Assembly: GCA_963774455.1 (NCBI GenBank)
Contig: CAVZFD010000005.1
Span: 620,001 to 684,000 of the forward strand
Length of the DNA stretch: 64,000 bases
Direction: 5' to 3'
From: DATFVA01 sp963774455
GTDB taxonomy: Bacteria; Bacteroidota; Ignavibacteria; Ignavibacteriales; Ignavibacteriaceae
Every line of letters begins with the position of its first letter. The first letter of the stretch is position 1. Both the position numbers and the translations under genes were made by a program. The notes beneath the pieces are model-generated. The model made no database searches. It saw only the letters and a program-made list of their open reading frames with translations, and had not been told where the DNA came from. Positions 62,370 to 64,000 of the stretch are shown here, in pieces.

Positions 62370-63743
62370 CTAAAACCGAGAAAATCTTCTACTGAACACT
62401 CTTACTTTTGCATGATGTTTCTGAAAGATTGAAAGCTTGAAGTAGATGATCGATGAGATAAGTACCTTAATAATGAACTGCGGAATTGGTTCCTGTATGG
62501 ATTGTTTACTCATAAACTTGATCCATCTTCTGAAAATATTATTTCCGAAGTAAAATATTTTATTCACTCTTCTGTAAGCTTCGTAAATTTCCTCCTCCGT
62601 AAGATGGTTGTGTCTAAAAAGAACGTGATCACCTTCGTAATGACTAATATTCCCATCAATTAGCCTGCCTTCAGATTTAATTTTGTTATACAGCGGCGTT
62701 CCATACAGAGGTATTGAGATAGATGGGAGAATAACGTTGCAACCCGTATCATCAAGCTTTTCAGGAAGAGTGTCGTAATATTCTTTTGTATCTTCATCAA
62801 GTGCAAACATTAGACCGGTAAATGTTAAAATTCCTTTTCTGTTCAGCTTGTCAAAATATTCCTTGTACTCTTCTACTTTATTCTGTTTTTTCTGTACATC
62901 CCGCAGGCTTTCTTCGTTTAACGACTCCATTCCAAGAAAAGCCATCCTGCAGTTTGCTTTATCAAGTGCTTCAACAAATTCATCATCTCTCAGACATTCT
63001 ATGCTGAATTGAGCACCGATCGCCCAGAATTTCAGTTTTGCGATTTCTTTTAGTAAATCCTTTGCATATTTAAGATCCCCGCCAAGGTTGTTATCAAGCA
63101 GCATTGCCATTTTTTTCTTATACCATGGCAGCCCTTTTGTGTTCGCTAAATCTCTTATTACGTCAGCGACAGGTCTCATCCTGTGCGGCGTACGGATGAT
63201 GTTCAACTGGCAGTAGGTACAGGGATGAGGACAGCCTCTTGTTGCTTCTGTTACAATCGGCGAAAAATATTTTTTTTCAACCAGATCGTATCTTGGCGGA
63301 GGAATGTTATCAAGCGGGGGAGTTAAACCGGCATCATATCTTTTCTTCAATTTGCCCTGCACCATATCCTGAACCATTTGGGGCCATATAGTCTGTGCTT
63401 CTCCTACAAGAATTGAATCGAAATGAGGTCCCACTTCATCAGGAAAAGTTGATGCAAATTTTCCGCCACCGATTACAATCTTTCCCATTGCCCTGAATCT
63501 TTCAGCAACCTGGTATGCATGTGGCGAGATGTAATCCATAAAACTTAATGCAATAAAATTGGCGTCGGTATTGTAATTTATCGGCCTTACCATTTCGTGA
63601 AGAACTTCAACCTCAACAACCGGCGGCGTTAATCCGGCGAGAAGAATTCCCGGCAGGGGAGGAGCCGGATTTTTTGCATAATATGGTTCTTCATCAATAA
63701 GGTTCTGGAATAGTACTATTATTAATAGCTTCGGCTTTTTCAT
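62370..63743 (-). CDS. Cobalamin-type (B12-binding) radical SAM enzyme
   Basis: 457 residues. The N-terminal half has the Rossmann-like B12-binding fold typical of class B radical SAM proteins (APPLPGILLAGLTPP, FIALSFMDYISPHAYQVAERF, IVIGGGKFASTFPDE). The radical SAM core carries the 4Fe-4S motif CPHPCTYCQ in TEATRGCPHPCTYCQL and a conserved FLGMESLNEESL segment. The C-terminal ~60 residues are basic and hydrophobic (FIIKVLISSIIYFKLSIFQ), suggesting membrane contact. Related enzymes methylate or rearrange lipids, hopanoids and chlorins. It follows by 14 bases a serine-palmitoyltransferase/KBL-type gene, so lipid modification is a fair guess. Confidence 0.85.
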   Translation of the reverse strand: MKKPKLLIIVLFQNLIDEEPYYAKNPAPPLPGILLAGLTPPVVEVEVLHEMVRPINYNTDANFIALSFMDYISPHAYQVAERFRAMGKIVIGGGKFASTFPDEVGPHFDSILVGEAQTIWPQMVQDMVQGKLKKRYDAGLTPPLDNIPPPRYDLVEKKYFSPIVTEATRGCPHPCTYCQLNIIRTPHRMRPVADVIRDLANTKGLPWYKKKMAMLLDNNLGGDLKYAKDLLKEIAKLKFWAIGAQFSIECLRDDEFVEALDKANCRMAFLGMESLNEESLRDVQKKQNKVEEYKEYFDKLNRKGILTFTGLMFALDEDTKEYYDTLPEKLDDTGCNVILPSISIPLYGTPLYNKIKSEGRLIDGNISHYEGDHVLFRHNHLTEEEIYEAYRRVNKIFYFGNNIFRRWIKFMSKQSIQEPIPQFIIKVLISSIIYFKLSIFQKHHAKVRVFSRRFSRF

Positions 63744-63757
63744 GGCAGCACTTAATG

Positions 63758-64000
63758 TTAATTTATTGAGATTCTGCTATTATGCAGAATGTATTTATTT
63801 GAACCGGTTACCTTCTCAGAATTCAGCTCATTGTTCCTCCAGGTTTCTGAGATTGCATCCATAAGTTTATCAATATCATCTTTTGTGTGGGTTGCCATTA
63901 TGCTTATCCTGAACCTTTGCTGAGAATTGGGAACAGCCGGGTATTCAATGGAGTTAAGGAAAATTCCTTTCTGATGAAATTCGCATGCCGCTTTTCTGAT
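63758..64000 (-). CDS. C-terminus of an alpha-oxoamine synthase (SPT/KBL/AONS type), partial
   Basis: An open frame enters from the right edge and encodes the last 80 residues, ending at TAA (63758-63760). KGIFLNSIEYPAVPNSQQRF followed by RISIMATHTKDDIDKLMDAI is the C-terminal signature of PLP-dependent alpha-oxoamine synthases (serine palmitoyltransferase, 2-amino-3-ketobutyrate CoA ligase, BioF). Which of these it is cannot be told from this part, but serine palmitoyltransferase is common in this group of bacteria. It is 14 bases ahead of the radical SAM gene and in the same orientation. Confidence 0.85.
   Translation of the reverse strand: MRKAACEFHQKGIFLNSIEYPAVPNSQQRFRISIMATHTKDDIDKLMDAISETWRNNELNSEKVTGSNKYILHNSRISIN

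Overview
The window looks like a chromosomal segment of an Ignavibacteria-type member of the Bacteroidota/Chlorobi (FCB) group. Three exported proteins end in the C-terminal sorting domain of the type IX secretion system (T9SS), with the NPFNPST-type motif usual in that group. Two PorV/PorQ-like barrels, a hybrid-type Reg_prop sensor and large MacB/FtsX-type permeases point the same way. Genes are dense, several start with TTG, and neighbours often overlap by 1-11 bases. I saw no rRNA, tRNA, CRISPR array, insertion sequence or prophage.

Layout. 1-3.6 kb: outer-membrane PorV-like proteins and a secreted GH92 mannosidase. 3.8-12 kb: a surface-glycan cluster (FemAB/GNAT-like transferase, four glycosyltransferases, a Wzx-type flippase and an asparagine-synthase-like amide ligase without its glutaminase cysteine). 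12-24.6 kb: housekeeping genes (glycerate kinase, thyA-folA-mutL, split acyl-CoA mutase, UbiA-type prenyltransferase, CorC/HlyC-like protein, tgt-yajC-ribBA, NfeD protease). 24.7-29.8 kb: two T9SS cargo proteins around a TrmH-type methyltransferase and a DUF971 protein.

29.9-39.6 kb: one minus-strand ABC export operon (adaptor, ATPase, three paralogous FtsX-type permeases and a 94-residue unknown). Divergent from it (40-44.3 kb) are an NtrC-type regulator, an RsbU-type phosphatase and an NtrB-type kinase; the last two share a duplicated N-terminal sensory half. A plausible sigma-54 promoter and an inverted repeat lie in the shared intergenic region, so these genes probably control the transporter. 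44.5-52.8 kb: a secreted hydrolase with an apparent frameshift in its signal peptide, a Reg_prop sensor kinase with a NarL-type regulator, a lone receiver domain and a large secreted propeller protein. 53-58.4 kb: an NmrA-type oxidoreductase, a membrane protein joining a Lon-type protease fold to an extracytoplasmic FG-GAP region, and a ClC channel.

58.5-62.3 kb: a compact nitrite-respiration unit. A Crp/Fnr regulator, a copper nitrite reductase lipoprotein (NirK), a DUF2249-DUF59 fusion, a 59-residue small gene, a dicluster ferredoxin and a cytochrome c lipoprotein are tied together by four near-identical TGACYTAAGTCA-type operators. Each lies 66-83 bases before a start codon, serving five genes. 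The window ends with a cobalamin-type radical SAM protein and the C-terminus of a serine-palmitoyltransferase/KBL-type enzyme, probably a lipid-related operon.
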